A stretch of 64,000 nucleotides of DNA from Betaproteobacteria bacterium (GTDB taxonomy: Bacteria; Pseudomonadota; Gammaproteobacteria; Burkholderiales; SG8-39): assembly GCA_005881575.1 (NCBI GenBank), contig VBCA01000015.1, positions 21,308 through 85,307 on the forward strand. The letters are read 5' to 3'. The notes beneath the pieces are model-generated. The model saw nothing but the letters and a program-made list of their open reading frames with translations. It was not told where the DNA came from and made no database searches. Positions 42,349-50,535 of the stretch are shown piece by piece. How positions within the stretch are numbered: position 1 is the stretch's first letter; each line of letters starts with the position of its first letter. The translations under genes and the position numbers were made by a program.

Positions 42349-43172
42349 AGCGATACCTCGACGTTGTCGATCAGTCGGGGCCTCCCGAGCTTCGCGGCAC
42401 CGAGGACGACGAGGTCACGATCCGCGGGTGACGGCGGTTGCAGGTCGGATTGCCTCCTGATCGCAACGTAGTCCGCCGCCCACTTCTCGTTGAATTTCGC
42501 CAGCGCCTCCGCCTCGAGCTTCGCGTAGTCGTGCCGCCCCGCCAGCAGCGCGCCGCGGACTTCCTGCAGGATCCGGTACAGGCGCGCGGCTTCGGTCCGC
42601 TCCACCGGCGTCAGGTAGGCGTTCCTCGAGCTGAGCGCGAGCCCGTCCTCGGCGCGCACGGTTTCCGCCGGGATGATCTCCACGGGGAGCGCGAGCTGCT
42701 TCACCATGTCGCGCAGCACCACGTACTGCTGGTAGTCCTTCTTGCCGAAGATCGCGGTGCGCGGAGAGACCATGTTGAAGAGCTTCAGCACCACGGTGGC
42801 GACGCCGCGGAAGTGCCCGGGCCGGAACGCGCCTTCGAGAATGTGCTGCAGGTCGGAAGGCTCGACCACGAAGGTCTGCGGCTCCGGGTAGATCTCCGCT
42901 TCGCTCGGCGCGAACACGACGTCCACGCCCGCATCTTTCATCATTTCCGCATCGGCGCGCAGGGTGCGCGGGTAGCGCTCGAAATCCTCCTTCGGCCCGA
43001 ACTGGATTCGGTTGACGAATATGCTGACGACGGTGCAAGCCGCGCGATGCTTCGCCAGGCGCATCAGCTGGATGTGGCCGGCGTGGAGATTGCCCATGGT
43101 CGGAACGAAGACATTGTCGGGCTCGCGCTGCAGCCGCTCGCGCAGATCCCTCACCGAAGTGACGATGTCCAC
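42345..43172 (-). CDS. panC: Pantothenate synthetase
   Basis: 275-residue enzyme that joins pantoate and beta-alanine. Class I synthetase-like motifs are PTMGNLHAGH (HIGH-like) and SPRTAIFGKKDYQQYVVLRDMV. GLALSSRN is the substrate region. The GTG start at 43172 gives the standard MDIVTSV N-terminus and leaves an 8-bp gap to panB. Confidence 0.95.
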   Translation of the reverse strand: MDIVTSVRDLRERLQREPDNVFVPTMGNLHAGHIQLMRLAKHRAACTVVSIFVNRIQFGPKEDFERYPRTLRADAEMMKDAGVDVVFAPSEAEIYPEPQTFVVEPSDLQHILEGAFRPGHFRGVATVVLKLFNMVSPRTAIFGKKDYQQYVVLRDMVKQLALPVEIIPAETVRAEDGLALSSRNAYLTPVERTEAARLYRILQEVRGALLAGRHDYAKLEAEALAKFNEKWAADYVAIRRQSDLQPPSPADRDLVVLGAAKLGRPRLIDNVEVSL

Positions 43173-43180
43173 CGCTCGAC

Positions 43181-43975
43181 CTAGAAACTGTGCTCTTCGG
43201 CGGGGAAGCTGCCGTCCCTGACGGCGCGCACGTAGCGCTCGGCCGCGTCGGCGATGCTGGAAGCACCTTTCATGAAGTTCCTGACGAACCTCGCTTTCTT
43301 TCCGGGAAACACATCGAGCATGTCGTGCAGGACGAGCACCTGGCCGGAGCACCCCGGCCCGGCGCCGATGCCGATCGTCGGGATGCGCAGGCGCTGCGTG
43401 ACCTGCTCGCCGAGCTTGGCCGGTATCGCTTCGAGCACGATGAGGCCCGCACCCGCCGCCTCGAGCTCCACGGCGTCCTCGATCAGTTTCTGCTCGGCGT
43501 CCTCGCCCTTGCCTTGCACGCGGTATCCGCCGAACTGGTGCACCGATTGCGGCGTGAGGCCGAGGTGGCCGCACACCGGGACGCCGCGCTGGGTTAGGAA
43601 TCGTATCGTGTCGGCGAACTCCGCGCCGCCTTCGAGCTTCACCATCTGGGCGCCCGCGGCCATCAGCTCGGCCGCGCTGCGGAACGCCTGCTGCGGAGAC
43701 TCCTGATAGCTGCCGAAGGGCATGTCGGTGACGAGAAAACTGCGCTTGCTGCCCTGCGCGACCGAGCGCGTGTGATAGGCCATGTCGGCGAGCGTGACCG
43801 GCAGCGTCGTGTCGTGTCCCTGCAGCACCATGCCGAGCGAGTCTCCGACGAGGAGGCTGTCCAGCCCGGCTGCGTCCAGCATCGCCGCGAAGCTCGCGTC
43901 GTAGCAGGTGAGCACGGCAATTTTCACGCCATCGTCGCGCAGCTTCTGCAGCGCCTTGATGGTCATTCGCGTCAT
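43181..43975 (-). CDS. panB: 3-methyl-2-oxobutanoate hydroxymethyltransferase
   Basis: 264-residue TIM-barrel enzyme making ketopantoate. The metal-binding motif [19 protein letters not shown] and [23 protein letters not shown] (written here in two parts of the same region) are visible; the [20 protein letters not shown] block is typical. The ATG at 43975 has ggggag upstream; a second ATG at 43966 is possible. It sits between the deoxynucleoside kinase and panC. Confidence 0.95.
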   Translation of the reverse strand: MTRMTIKALQKLRDDGVKIAVLTCYDASFAAMLDAAGLDSLLVGDSLGMVLQGHDTTLPVTLADMAYHTRSVAQGSKRSFLVTDMPFGSYQESPQQAFRSAAELMAAGAQMVKLEGGAEFADTIRFLTQRGVPVCGHLGLTPQSVHQFGGYRVQGKGEDAEQKLIEDAVELEAAGAGLIVLEAIPAKLGEQVTQRLRIPTIGIGAGPGCSGQVLVLHDMLDVFPGKKARFVRNFMKGASSIADAAERYVRAVRDGSFPAEEHSF

Positions 43976-43976
43976 C

Positions 43977-44618
43977 CTAGTCTCCCCAGTTGAAGAACTC
44001 ACGGTGGCCGCGCATGGCTCCGACGCGCTCGATGAGCAGCTCGAGGTCGCGATCCTGGCTCACGAAGTTGAGCTTTTCCGAATTCACGATCAGCACGGGG
44101 CTCCCGTCGAAATGATAGAAAAAACGGTTGTAGCTGTCCGCGAGCAGGGCGAGATACTCGCCGGTGATGAGCCGCTCGAATTCTACCCCGCGCCGGCGCA
44201 CCCGCTCGTACAAGATCTCCGGCTGCGCCTGGAGGTAGATGACGAGATCGGGTTTCGGAGCTTGCGGCTTCAGCGAGTCGTATATCTGCTGATAGAGGTG
44301 CAGCTCCTCGCCCGAGAGCGTCAGCCTCGCGAACAGCGGGTCCTTCTCGAGGAGAAAATCGCAGACGGTGAGGCGCGTGAAGAGATCCATCTGCGCGAGC
44401 TCGCGCAACTGACCTATCCGCTGGAAAAGGAAGAACAGCTGCGTCGGCAGCGCGAAGCGGGACATGTCCTGGTAGAAGCGCGGCAGGAACGGATTCTGCT
44501 CCGGACGCTCCAGGACCAGGGTCGAGTTCAACCGGCCGGCCAGACGCTTGGCGAGGCTCGTCTTGCCGACGCCGATCGGCCCTTCGACGACGATGTAGTG
44601 ATATTTGGAAAGCGGCAC
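43977..44618 (-). CDS. Deoxynucleoside kinase
   Basis: 213-residue kinase of the dCK/dGK family that phosphorylates deoxynucleosides for salvage. The P-loop [17 protein letters not shown] is at the N-terminus; [10 protein letters not shown], the lid-like [10 protein letters not shown] segment and [17 protein letters not shown] are family parts. The GTG at 44618 is chosen because it puts the P-loop at the normal place; no ATG fits. In betaproteobacteria this gene usually sits with folK, panB and panC; here folK is about 5 kb away. Confidence 0.9.
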   Translation of the reverse strand: MPLSKYHYIVVEGPIGVGKTSLAKRLAGRLNSTLVLERPEQNPFLPRFYQDMSRFALPTQLFFLFQRIGQLRELAQMDLFTRLTVCDFLLEKDPLFARLTLSGEELHLYQQIYDSLKPQAPKPDLVIYLQAQPEILYERVRRRGVEFERLITGEYLALLADSYNRFFYHFDGSPVLIVNSEKLNFVSQDRDLELLIERVGAMRGHREFFNWGD

Positions 44619-44835
44619 GGCGGGCTCGTGACAAACGGCGCCCCATGATACACAACACGCGCCCGAGGTCGCGCGCGGATCATGTGGGAAGGCCCGCTCA
44701 CCTAGGCGTACCGCCGGGCCATGGAGGCGCCGGGGATGACGCGCTCGAGCTCGCCGCCCTTTGGGCCGCGGGGAAATCCCGCCTCTTACGCCGGACGTAG
44801 CCAGGCAACCCTGGGCTTCGAGCACACGCGCCTCG

Positions 44836-44977
44836 TCGGCAGGGATTTGACGCTAGCCCGCTAAGGTATTTGACGATGGCGTTTTCCTGTTTTTACCGGA
44901 TGTTCTCGTCTCGCCGCAACCGCTAGATTGACTCCACCTTGAACCAAGAAGGAGTACATCGTGAACAGATCGACGAA
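44836..44977 (+). repeat. Duplicated leader, copy 1
   Basis: About 142 bp that match 45761-45903 at roughly 85-90 % by eye, with one single-base gap. It includes a likely promoter region (tatttgacg, ctgtttttaccgg), the ribosome site aaggag and the first codons of the secreted-protein gene starting at 44961. A short inverted repeat tagc-cc-gcta lies near the start. From 44619 to 44835 I see no gene. Confidence 0.85.
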
Positions 44978-45557
44978 AGGAATGAATTCACATCGAAAGA
45001 AGATGCTGACTAGGCTCTTCATTGGTGCTTCCATCGCCCTGCTGGGCACGGCTGTCCTCGCTAACCCGTTCGTGCTCGACTGGCGGGTCATCGGGTTCGG
45101 GCAGGACACCGGGACCTGCGTGGGGAGCTTCATGTCCGGTTGTACGAGCACCCCGGCGGGATCTGTGCAGGGTACGCACATCGGCAGCGGGACCTTCGCC
45201 TTGAGCGTCACTGCCGGCAGCGATAACGGTGGTCCTACGGACCCTTCCAACCACGCTACCAACTCGTCCGGTGGAAAGTGTCTCCCTGCCAACAATAGCA
45301 GTGGCCTATTGGGCCCGATCCCGGGCACCGTCACCGCGGCCGATGGGAGTACCATCAACTTCAATACAGTCGGCTGGCTTTGCCAGGAAGCTGGTAACCC
45401 CTCCCCCTATCACTATAACGGGACGTACCGCATCACCGGCGGTACGGGCCGGTTCTCGACCGCTGTAGGAGGAGGGAGCTTGACGTACACCGTCGACACG
45501 GGCGTCATCACCTCCAACAACAGCTATATGAAGATCGACGGGACGATCAACTTCTAA
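44961..45557 (+). CDS. Secreted hypothetical protein with beta-barrel-like C-terminus
   Basis: 198-residue protein with a GTG start, ribosome site aaggag 7 bases upstream, and an N-terminal signal peptide (LFIGASIALLGTAVLA, cleavage near residue 34). The mature part has four Cys that could form two disulfides and a Gly/Thr/Ser-rich C-terminus containing GTYRITGGTGRF and GGSLTYTVDTG, a pattern seen in secreted allene-oxide-cyclase/dirigent-like barrels. It ends KIDGTINF. A function cannot be given. Its leader is repeated before the next small gene. Confidence 0.75.
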   Translation: MNRSTKGMNSHRKKMLTRLFIGASIALLGTAVLANPFVLDWRVIGFGQDTGTCVGSFMSGCTSTPAGSVQGTHIGSGTFALSVTAGSDNGGPTDPSNHATNSSGGKCLPANNSSGLLGPIPGTVTAADGSTINFNTVGWLCQEAGNPSPYHYNGTYRITGGTGRFSTAVGGGSLTYTVDTGVITSNNSYMKIDGTINF

Positions 45558-45578
45558 ATCGATCCGGTAGTGTGCGAG

Positions 45579-45610
45579 CTGGCAGCCACGGCCATCGCCA
45601 TGGCTGCCAG
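45579..45610 (+). terminator. Hairpin after the secreted-protein gene
   Basis: The perfect 10-bp arms ctggcagcca (45579-45588) and tggctgccag (45601-45610) enclose a 12-base loop, 21 bp after the stop codon. There is no T-run, so it may protect mRNA or be a weak terminator rather than a classical one. Confidence 0.55.
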
Positions 45611-45760
45611 GCTTGCATTGCATGCCCGCTCCCGTGCTTTCGATCCCTCCAGTTGCCGAACGTACGCGGGGCAAAGTAGGTTTCCGAGTGTCATATCGGT
45701 TTGCACGTCAAGGTGCCGTTTCAGAGAACGAGAAACGTGTCAAAGCCGGCGTCGAAGACA

Positions 45761-45903
45761 TCGGCGGGGATTTAACGGTAGCCCGCTACGGTATTTGACG
45801 ATCGCGCTTTTCTGTTTTTACCGGATGTTCTCCTCTCGCCGGAACCGTTAGATTGATTCTTCCTTTAACCGAGGAAGGAGTACCTCGTGAACAGATCGAC
45901 GAA
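45761..45903 (+). repeat. Duplicated leader, copy 2
   Basis: The second copy of the 44836-44977 leader ends in the gtgaacagatcgacgaa start region of the small gene at 45887. Here the short inverted repeat is better (gtagc-cc-gctac). The stretch 45611-45760 before it holds no convincing gene. Confidence 0.85.
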
Positions 45904-46096
45904 CCTCGGAAGCAAGCTTTCGAGCATCGTGCTGCTGATTGGCGTTATGGAGCTGATCGGTGCGCCCGCCTTTGCCACCACAGCCACGGGCACGCAGAAC
46001 CCGGGGCGCGCGGTTAGGCATGACTTTCCCACTGCTGGACATTGCATCGCACAGGGGGAATCCGAGGGGGCGTGGCCCTTTTCAACAACTTGTTAA
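45887..46096 (+). CDS. Short secreted peptide, possibly truncated paralogue
   Basis: 69-residue product with the same MNRST start as its neighbour, a GTG codon and a strong gaggaaggag ribosome site. It has a signal peptide (SIVLLIGVMELIGAPAFA), leaving only about 40 mature residues. After the signal peptide it shares no clear similarity with the 198-residue protein. It may be a genuine small secreted peptide or the remnant of a longer gene cut by recombination. It overlaps the end of the convergent response-regulator gene by four bases. Confidence 0.55.
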   Translation: MNRSTNLGSKLSSIVLLIGVMELIGAPAFATTATGTQNPGRAVRHDFPTAGHCIAQGESEGAWPFSTTC

Positions 46097-46725
46097 GGCT
46101 GAAGCAGGCCGCGCCGGATGGCGTAACGCACCAGCCCGGCGATGTCGTGGATGTCGAGCTTCTTCATGATCCGGTTGCGGTGCGACTCGGCGGTCTTGAA
46201 GCTGATGCTGAGAAGACCCGCGATCGCTTTGGTGGTTTTGCCTTCCGCGATCAGCTGCAGGATCTGGCGCTCGCGCGCCGTGAGCGGGTCCTCAGGTTCA
46301 TTGCCCTCATGCAGGTACGCGTCGACCAGAGACGCGGCCACGCCGGGGCTGAGATAGATCGCGCCGCGCAAGACCTCCTGGATCGCGCGGATCAGGTCGT
46401 CGGCCGCCTGCGTTTTCAGCACGTAGCCCTTCGCGCCCGCCTGCAATGCCTGCAGGACGTAGGGTCGATCGGTATACATCGTCAGGAGAATGGTCCTGGT
46501 GTCGGGCGACACCCGGTGGATCTCCCGTATTGCATCCAGCCCGTTCAACAAAGGCATCGCCAGGTCGAGCACCGCGACGCCGGGCTGGAGAGTCTGCGCC
46601 AGCTTGCAGGCCTCGTGTCCGTCGGAGGCCTCGCCGACCACCTCGTGCCCGGACTTCTCCAGCAGCGCGCGCAGGCCCTGGCGCACGATCTGATGGTCTT
46701 CGGCAAGCAGTACCCGGGAGCGCAT
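46093..46725 (-). CDS. NarL/FixJ-family response regulator
   Basis: 210-residue two-component regulator. The receiver domain (1-120) has AEDH acidic pair near residue 9-10, phospho-acceptor Asp54 in AVLDLAMP, the conserved Thr in ILLTMY and the Lys in YVLKT. The LuxR-type DNA-binding domain (about 145-205) has LTARERQILQLIAEGKTTKAIA and the KTAESHRNRIMKKL recognition helix. It follows the histidine kinase gene with a one-base gap, so it is the partner. Targets unknown. Confidence 0.95.
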   Translation of the reverse strand: MRSRVLLAEDHQIVRQGLRALLEKSGHEVVGEASDGHEACKLAQTLQPGVAVLDLAMPLLNGLDAIREIHRVSPDTRTILLTMYTDRPYVLQALQAGAKGYVLKTQAADDLIRAIQEVLRGAIYLSPGVAASLVDAYLHEGNEPEDPLTARERQILQLIAEGKTTKAIAGLLSISFKTAESHRNRIMKKLDIHDIAGLVRYAIRRGLLQP

Positions 46726-46726
46726 T

Positions 46727-47860
46727 TCACCTCTTCAGAGGGATTTCGGCCCGCAGGGTCGTGCCGCCGCCGGGCTGCGAGGCGATGTGCACGGAACCGC
46801 CGAGCGCGCCGAGCCGCTCGCGGATGCCGACCAATCCGAGCCCTGTGCCGCCCTCGAGCCTGTTCGCGGTGAAACCGACGCCGTCATCGCGCACGGTGCA
46901 CGATACGCGCTCCGCGGTGTGGCAAACCTCGATGTTCGCTGCGCTCGCCCGGGCGTGCTTGATCACGTTGTTGAGCGCTTCCTGCGCGATCCGATAGAGC
47001 GTGATCTCCACGGTCGGCGCCAGGCGAGCGCCGAGCTCGCCGCTCACCCCGATGGCCACCCCGGCACGCCGGCCCACGTTCTCGGCAAGAAACTGCAGCG
47101 CGGGCACGAGCCCGAGCCGATCGAGCACCATCGGCCGCAGCTCGTGGGAGATGTTGCGCAGCTCCGTCTCGATCTTGCCGAGGAGCCACTTCACCCCGTT
47201 GAGACGCTCGCGGTGGTGCGGCGGCAGCTCGTCCGCGATGTCGGCGATTGCGATGTGCACCGAGGCGAGAAGCTGTCCGGCCTCGTCGTGCAGCGCGTGG
47301 GCGATCTTTTTCGCTTCGTTTTCCAGCGTTTCGGTCAACTGCCGCCATACGCGTGCGCCGCGGATGGCCTCCTGCTGCTCGCGAATGACGCGCTCTCGCT
47401 CCTGCACGAAACCGACGGCTACGGTGTTGGCGATCCGGTTCGCCGCCGGCTCGTAAGCGTCCAGGATCCGGTTGAGCAGTTTGAAGTCCGATCGATATTT
47501 GGCGAAGAACGAGCGCGCGAGTACGTCGCGCAGCAGCAGCACAACGCCCACCACCTCGTCGGTCTGTACCCCGCGCGGGATGATGCGCCCGGAGAGGTTG
47601 CGCGCGTAGGCTTGCAATGCCTCGAACGTTCCCGTCTCCAGCGCATCCACGTAGTTGTCGTACACGGAGGTCACCTCGGCGAAGATCTCCTCGTCGGTCA
47701 TCGTGTTCAGCAGTTTCGCCGCGATGATCCGGCGGGCCCACTCCTTGCGCAGCTCGGTGCGGTGCTCGCGCAGGTGGGCGACCAGCCCGCGCAGCAGCAC
47801 AGCGCTCGAGTCGGCACCCGTCTCGAGCGAACGCGGCGCTTTCGCGTGAACGTCTGTCAT
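46727..47860 (-). CDS. Cytoplasmic NarL-type sensor histidine kinase
   Basis: 377-residue kinase without transmembrane segments. An N-terminal helical sensor domain (about 20-160) resembles the RsbRD-type domain. A short coiled coil (EREQQEAIRGARVWRQ region) leads to the HisKA_3 box AHALHDEAGQLLAS, whose His is the phosphate site. The HATPase domain has the N-box EALNNVIKHARAS, DDGVGF and GTGLGLVGIRERLGALGG. The ribosome site gaggagg precedes the ATG. The signal must be cytoplasmic or carried by a partner protein. Confidence 0.93.
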   Translation of the reverse strand: MTDVHAKAPRSLETGADSSAVLLRGLVAHLREHRTELRKEWARRIIAAKLLNTMTDEEIFAEVTSVYDNYVDALETGTFEALQAYARNLSGRIIPRGVQTDEVVGVVLLLRDVLARSFFAKYRSDFKLLNRILDAYEPAANRIANTVAVGFVQERERVIREQQEAIRGARVWRQLTETLENEAKKIAHALHDEAGQLLASVHIAIADIADELPPHHRERLNGVKWLLGKIETELRNISHELRPMVLDRLGLVPALQFLAENVGRRAGVAIGVSGELGARLAPTVEITLYRIAQEALNNVIKHARASAANIEVCHTAERVSCTVRDDGVGFTANRLEGGTGLGLVGIRERLGALGGSVHIASQPGGGTTLRAEIPLKR

Positions 47861-48025
47861 GGCTGCCTCCTCAGGGAAAAGCGTGGACGGTACATTCTAA
47901 ATCTGGACCCATAAGCCGATGAAGGCCTGAAAGACTTTCCCGCTCGCGCCCCAGGTGTTTTCCTCGCGGGAATTAGGTTAAATACCTGAGGCCGGTTTAC
48001 CGGGCCCTCCGCGGGGCGATCGCCG

Positions 48026-49021
48026 CTAGCGCCAGAGATCGACCGATTCGCCCTTCTCGCGCATCGCCTGCGCGCGCGCCCGGATGAAGCGCTGGAAGCT
48101 GGGTTCGCGAAGGTAAGCCGCGCTCGCGACGTAGTCGAGCGCGGAAGCGAGGTGAAAAGGCCGCAGGTAGGCTTCGATGCGGAACGCCTCCTTGCCGTCC
48201 GTGCCGAAGAAAACCACCGAAGGCGTGTAGGAGAGGCCGAGCGAACGCGCCCAGTCCTCGGCCGGGAGCCTGTCTCCCGCCGGAGTCGTGACCGGAGTGC
48301 GTTCCGCGAGCGCGAAGCGCGCCACGTCGAAGCGCTTCAGCGACTCGGCGATTCCCGCGCGGCGGAAGCCCTCGCGGTGCAGCTCGTCGCAGGCCGCGCA
48401 GGACGGCGTCTCGAAGAAAACGGCGAGCGGTTTTGCGCCGCGCCTGCGCAGATCGTACGGCGGTTTGAGAAAGAAGGGCTCGTCGTGCAGCTGCTCCCCG
48501 GCCGGCTCCCGCACCGCGGTGCGCAGGTACTCGGCGAGCGCGATTTTCCTTTCCCTGCGGCGGGCGACCCAGTCGAGCACCGGCTCGAAGCGGTGCGGCG
48601 GGTAGTAGCCGTTCAGCCGCGCCACGATCCCGCCGCGCTCGTCGAAAAAGACGAGCGTGGGCGTGAACTGGATTTTCAGGAAGGCCACGAGCTGTTTCTC
48701 GGAGAATTTCTTTCCGTCCGTCCAGGTTACCTCGCGGTCGCCCCAGATGTTGAGCGAAACCGCGAGGAAATTCTTTCGCGCCTTGTCGGCGATCGCTTTC
48801 TGGCTGAAGTTGGTCAGGATCAGTTCCTTGCAGTAGGGGCAGTCGTTCTGCTCGAAGAGGATCATGAGCCGCTTGCCCTCGCGCGCGGCCTGGCCCACGT
48901 CTTGCCGGAAATCGAGGAAAGTCTCGGTGAACCACGGCGGCAGTGCGACCGGCCCGGCGGCGGCGGCCGACGCGGGACCCGGAAGGAGGAAAAGGCAAAA
49001 GAGCAGAGCGGGCAGCTTCAT
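48026..49021 (-). CDS. Periplasmic double thioredoxin-fold protein
   Basis: 331-residue exported protein with a signal peptide (LLFCLFLLPGPASA). Two thioredoxin-like domains follow: the first has a CPYC redox site near residue 60 (EQNDCPYCKEL), the second CAAC (TPSCAACDELH). Both have the cis-Pro region (FTPTLVFFDERG and YTPSVVFFGTDG). Duplicated domains of this sort act as periplasmic disulfide reductases or in cytochrome assembly (SoxW/thioredoxin-like). It lies 19 bp downstream of the DUF486 gene. Confidence 0.88.
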   Translation of the reverse strand: MKLPALLFCLFLLPGPASAAAAGPVALPPWFTETFLDFRQDVGQAAREGKRLMILFEQNDCPYCKELILTNFSQKAIADKARKNFLAVSLNIWGDREVTWTDGKKFSEKQLVAFLKIQFTPTLVFFDERGGIVARLNGYYPPHRFEPVLDWVARRRERKIALAEYLRTAVREPAGEQLHDEPFFLKPPYDLRRRGAKPLAVFFETPSCAACDELHREGFRRAGIAESLKRFDVARFALAERTPVTTPAGDRLPAEDWARSLGLSYTPSVVFFGTDGKEAFRIEAYLRPFHLASALDYVASAAYLREPSFQRFIRARAQAMREKGESVDLWR

Positions 49022-49040
49022 CGTTGCGCGCCGCAGCCGG

Positions 49041-49388
49041 TCAGCCGCGGAACATGAAATACACCGCACCCATGATACACAACGACGCCCAGAGGTAGTC
49101 GAGCTTGAGAGGCTGGTTCATGTAGAAGAGCGCGAAAGGGACGAACACGACGAGCGTGATCGCTTCCTGGAGGATCTTCAGTTGCGCCAGGCTGAATTGG
49201 CTGAAGCCGATGCGGTTCGCGGGAACCTGGAGCAGGTATTCGAACAGCGCCACGCCCCAGGACACGAGCGCCGCGATGAACCAGGGCTTGGAGGAAAGCT
49301 CCTTCAGATGCGCGTACCACGCGAAGGTCATGAACACGTTCGAGAGCGCGAGCAGTCCGACGGTCTGTGCAAGAACGGTGGAGTTCAT
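49041..49388 (-). CDS. DUF486-family small membrane protein
   Basis: 115-residue integral membrane protein with four hydrophobic segments, beginning LLALSNVFMTFAWYAHLK. It includes FEYLLQVPANRIG and the LQEAITLVVFVPFALFY helix, typical of the DUF486 (DMT-like) family. Function unknown. It begins three bases after folK ends. Confidence 0.88.
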   Translation of the reverse strand: MNSTVLAQTVGLLALSNVFMTFAWYAHLKELSSKPWFIAALVSWGVALFEYLLQVPANRIGFSQFSLAQLKILQEAITLVVFVPFALFYMNQPLKLDYLWASLCIMGAVYFMFRG

Positions 49389-49391
49389 CGT

Positions 49392-49883
49392 TTATCCAAT
49401 CTTCTCTATTCTCTGAGCGGCGCAGGCGGCGAGCAGCGCAGCGGCGCGGCCCTTGCCCGGGATCGCGATGTCGGGAGCGATCTCGGCGAGGGGCGCGAGC
49501 ACGAAGGCGCGCTCGTGCATGCGGGGGTGGGGAACGACAAGTCCCGGCTCGTCGATCACGCGATAGCCGTAGAGCAGGAGATCGAGATCGAGCGTGCGCG
49601 GCGCGTTGGGAAATTCGCGCGTGCGGCCGAAGCGCTTCTCTTCGGCGAGCAGCGCGTCCAGCAGGGCCCGCGCGGTGAGCGCCGTCTCGACCGCGGCGAC
49701 GGCGTTGATGAAATCGAGCTGCGCGACCACGCCCACCGGCGCGCTGCGGTAGAGCGAAGACGCGGCGAGCAGCCGCGTCCCAGGCAGCTCGGCGAGCGCC
49801 GCGAGTGCGCGGCGCACTTGAGCTTCGGGCTCTCCGAGATTCGCGCCCAGTCCCACAAAGGCTTTCGTCGCGAGCTTATCCAT
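49392..49883 (-). CDS. folK: HPPK: hydroxymethyl-dihydropterin pyrophosphokinase
   Basis: 163-residue folate-pathway kinase. Motifs: VGLGANLG, SSLYRSAPVG, the RTLDLDLLLYG loop with the two metal-binding Asp, and VPHPRMHERAFVLAPL. The start overlaps the upstream ketosynthase-like gene by 8 bases. In many betaproteobacteria folK follows pcnB directly; here a nine-gene block intervenes. Confidence 0.94.
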   Translation of the reverse strand: MDKLATKAFVGLGANLGEPEAQVRRALAALAELPGTRLLAASSLYRSAPVGVVAQLDFINAVAAVETALTARALLDALLAEEKRFGRTREFPNAPRTLDLDLLLYGYRVIDEPGLVVPHPRMHERAFVLAPLAEIAPDIAIPGKGRAAALLAACAAQRIEKIG

Positions 49884-50535
49884 TGAGGGTAAAACGCCAT
49901 GCGTCTCCGGATCCGCGCAGGACGAGCGGCGCATTTGTTGAGCCGTGCCACGCGGCGACGCGGGGAATCCAGTCCTCCGCCGTCGCGGCGGCAGCGTTTT
50001 CCGGGCTGCGTACCTGTTCGCAGCGAACGGCTCCGGGCATCATCTTCTTCTGAAGGAGGCACCAGTCGCTGCGATGTGCTGCGCCGCCTGAGGCGGATTC
50101 CTCCACCCAACCGACCAGCACTCTCTCACAGTCCGCGAGCCAGCGTTGCGCGAGGTGCGGCAGCGAAGGCCAGGCGTCCGGGGCGAGAGACAGGCAGGCC
50201 GCGCGCGTGACCGGATGCGAGCGCTGCGCGAGCAGCGCTCCGGCGAGATGCGGCTGGGTCGCGATGAAGGTGAAAGGCATCGCCGGCTCACCGAGCTTGA
50301 GACTCTCGTCGAGCGCGGCGCGCGTAGCGTCGAGCGCGCCGCCCCCTGTTGCCCACAGGACCCCGAGCGGGCCGTCCCCACCCGCGGCGTCCAGGCAGGC
50401 TTGCGCGCCGAGCAGGCAAAGCTGCGCGAAGCGGCCCGCGCGGCGCAGCTCGGAGGCGAAGCGCGAGCGCACCCGTGCCGAAAAATCGTCCGGAGCGATA
50501 CGCAGCGCGGCGGGCGCGAGCAGATACACGGTCAA
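49876..50535 (-). CDS. Ketosynthase-like partner protein (KS N-terminal-like domain)
   Basis: 219-residue protein related to the short beta-ketoacyl-synthase N-terminal-like domain (PF13723 type) found in aryl-polyene and resorcinol clusters. It has QLCLLGAQACLDAAG, GVLWATGGG and FTFIATQPHLAGAL but no catalytic Cys-His-His set, so it is not itself a condensing enzyme; a chain-length-factor or accessory role is likely. It begins with TTG overlapping the stop of the larger ketosynthase (TTGA). Confidence 0.75.
   Translation of the reverse strand: MTVYLLAPAALRIAPDDFSARVRSRFASELRRAGRFAQLCLLGAQACLDAAGGDGPLGVLWATGGGALDATRAALDESLKLGEPAMPFTFIATQPHLAGALLAQRSHPVTRAACLSLAPDAWPSLPHLAQRWLADCERVLVGWVEESASGGAAHRSDWCLLQKKMMPGAVRCEQVRSPENAAAATAEDWIPRVAAWHGSTNAPLVLRGSGDAWRFTLNG

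Noticed and set aside
44619..44835. Small gene upstream of the first duplicated leader
   Set aside because: Only short frames without ribosome sites or recognisable products.
47975..47987. Short inverted repeat aggt-taaat-acct as a NarL-type site
   Set aside because: The half-sites point the wrong way for the known 7-2-7 pattern and are only four bases long.
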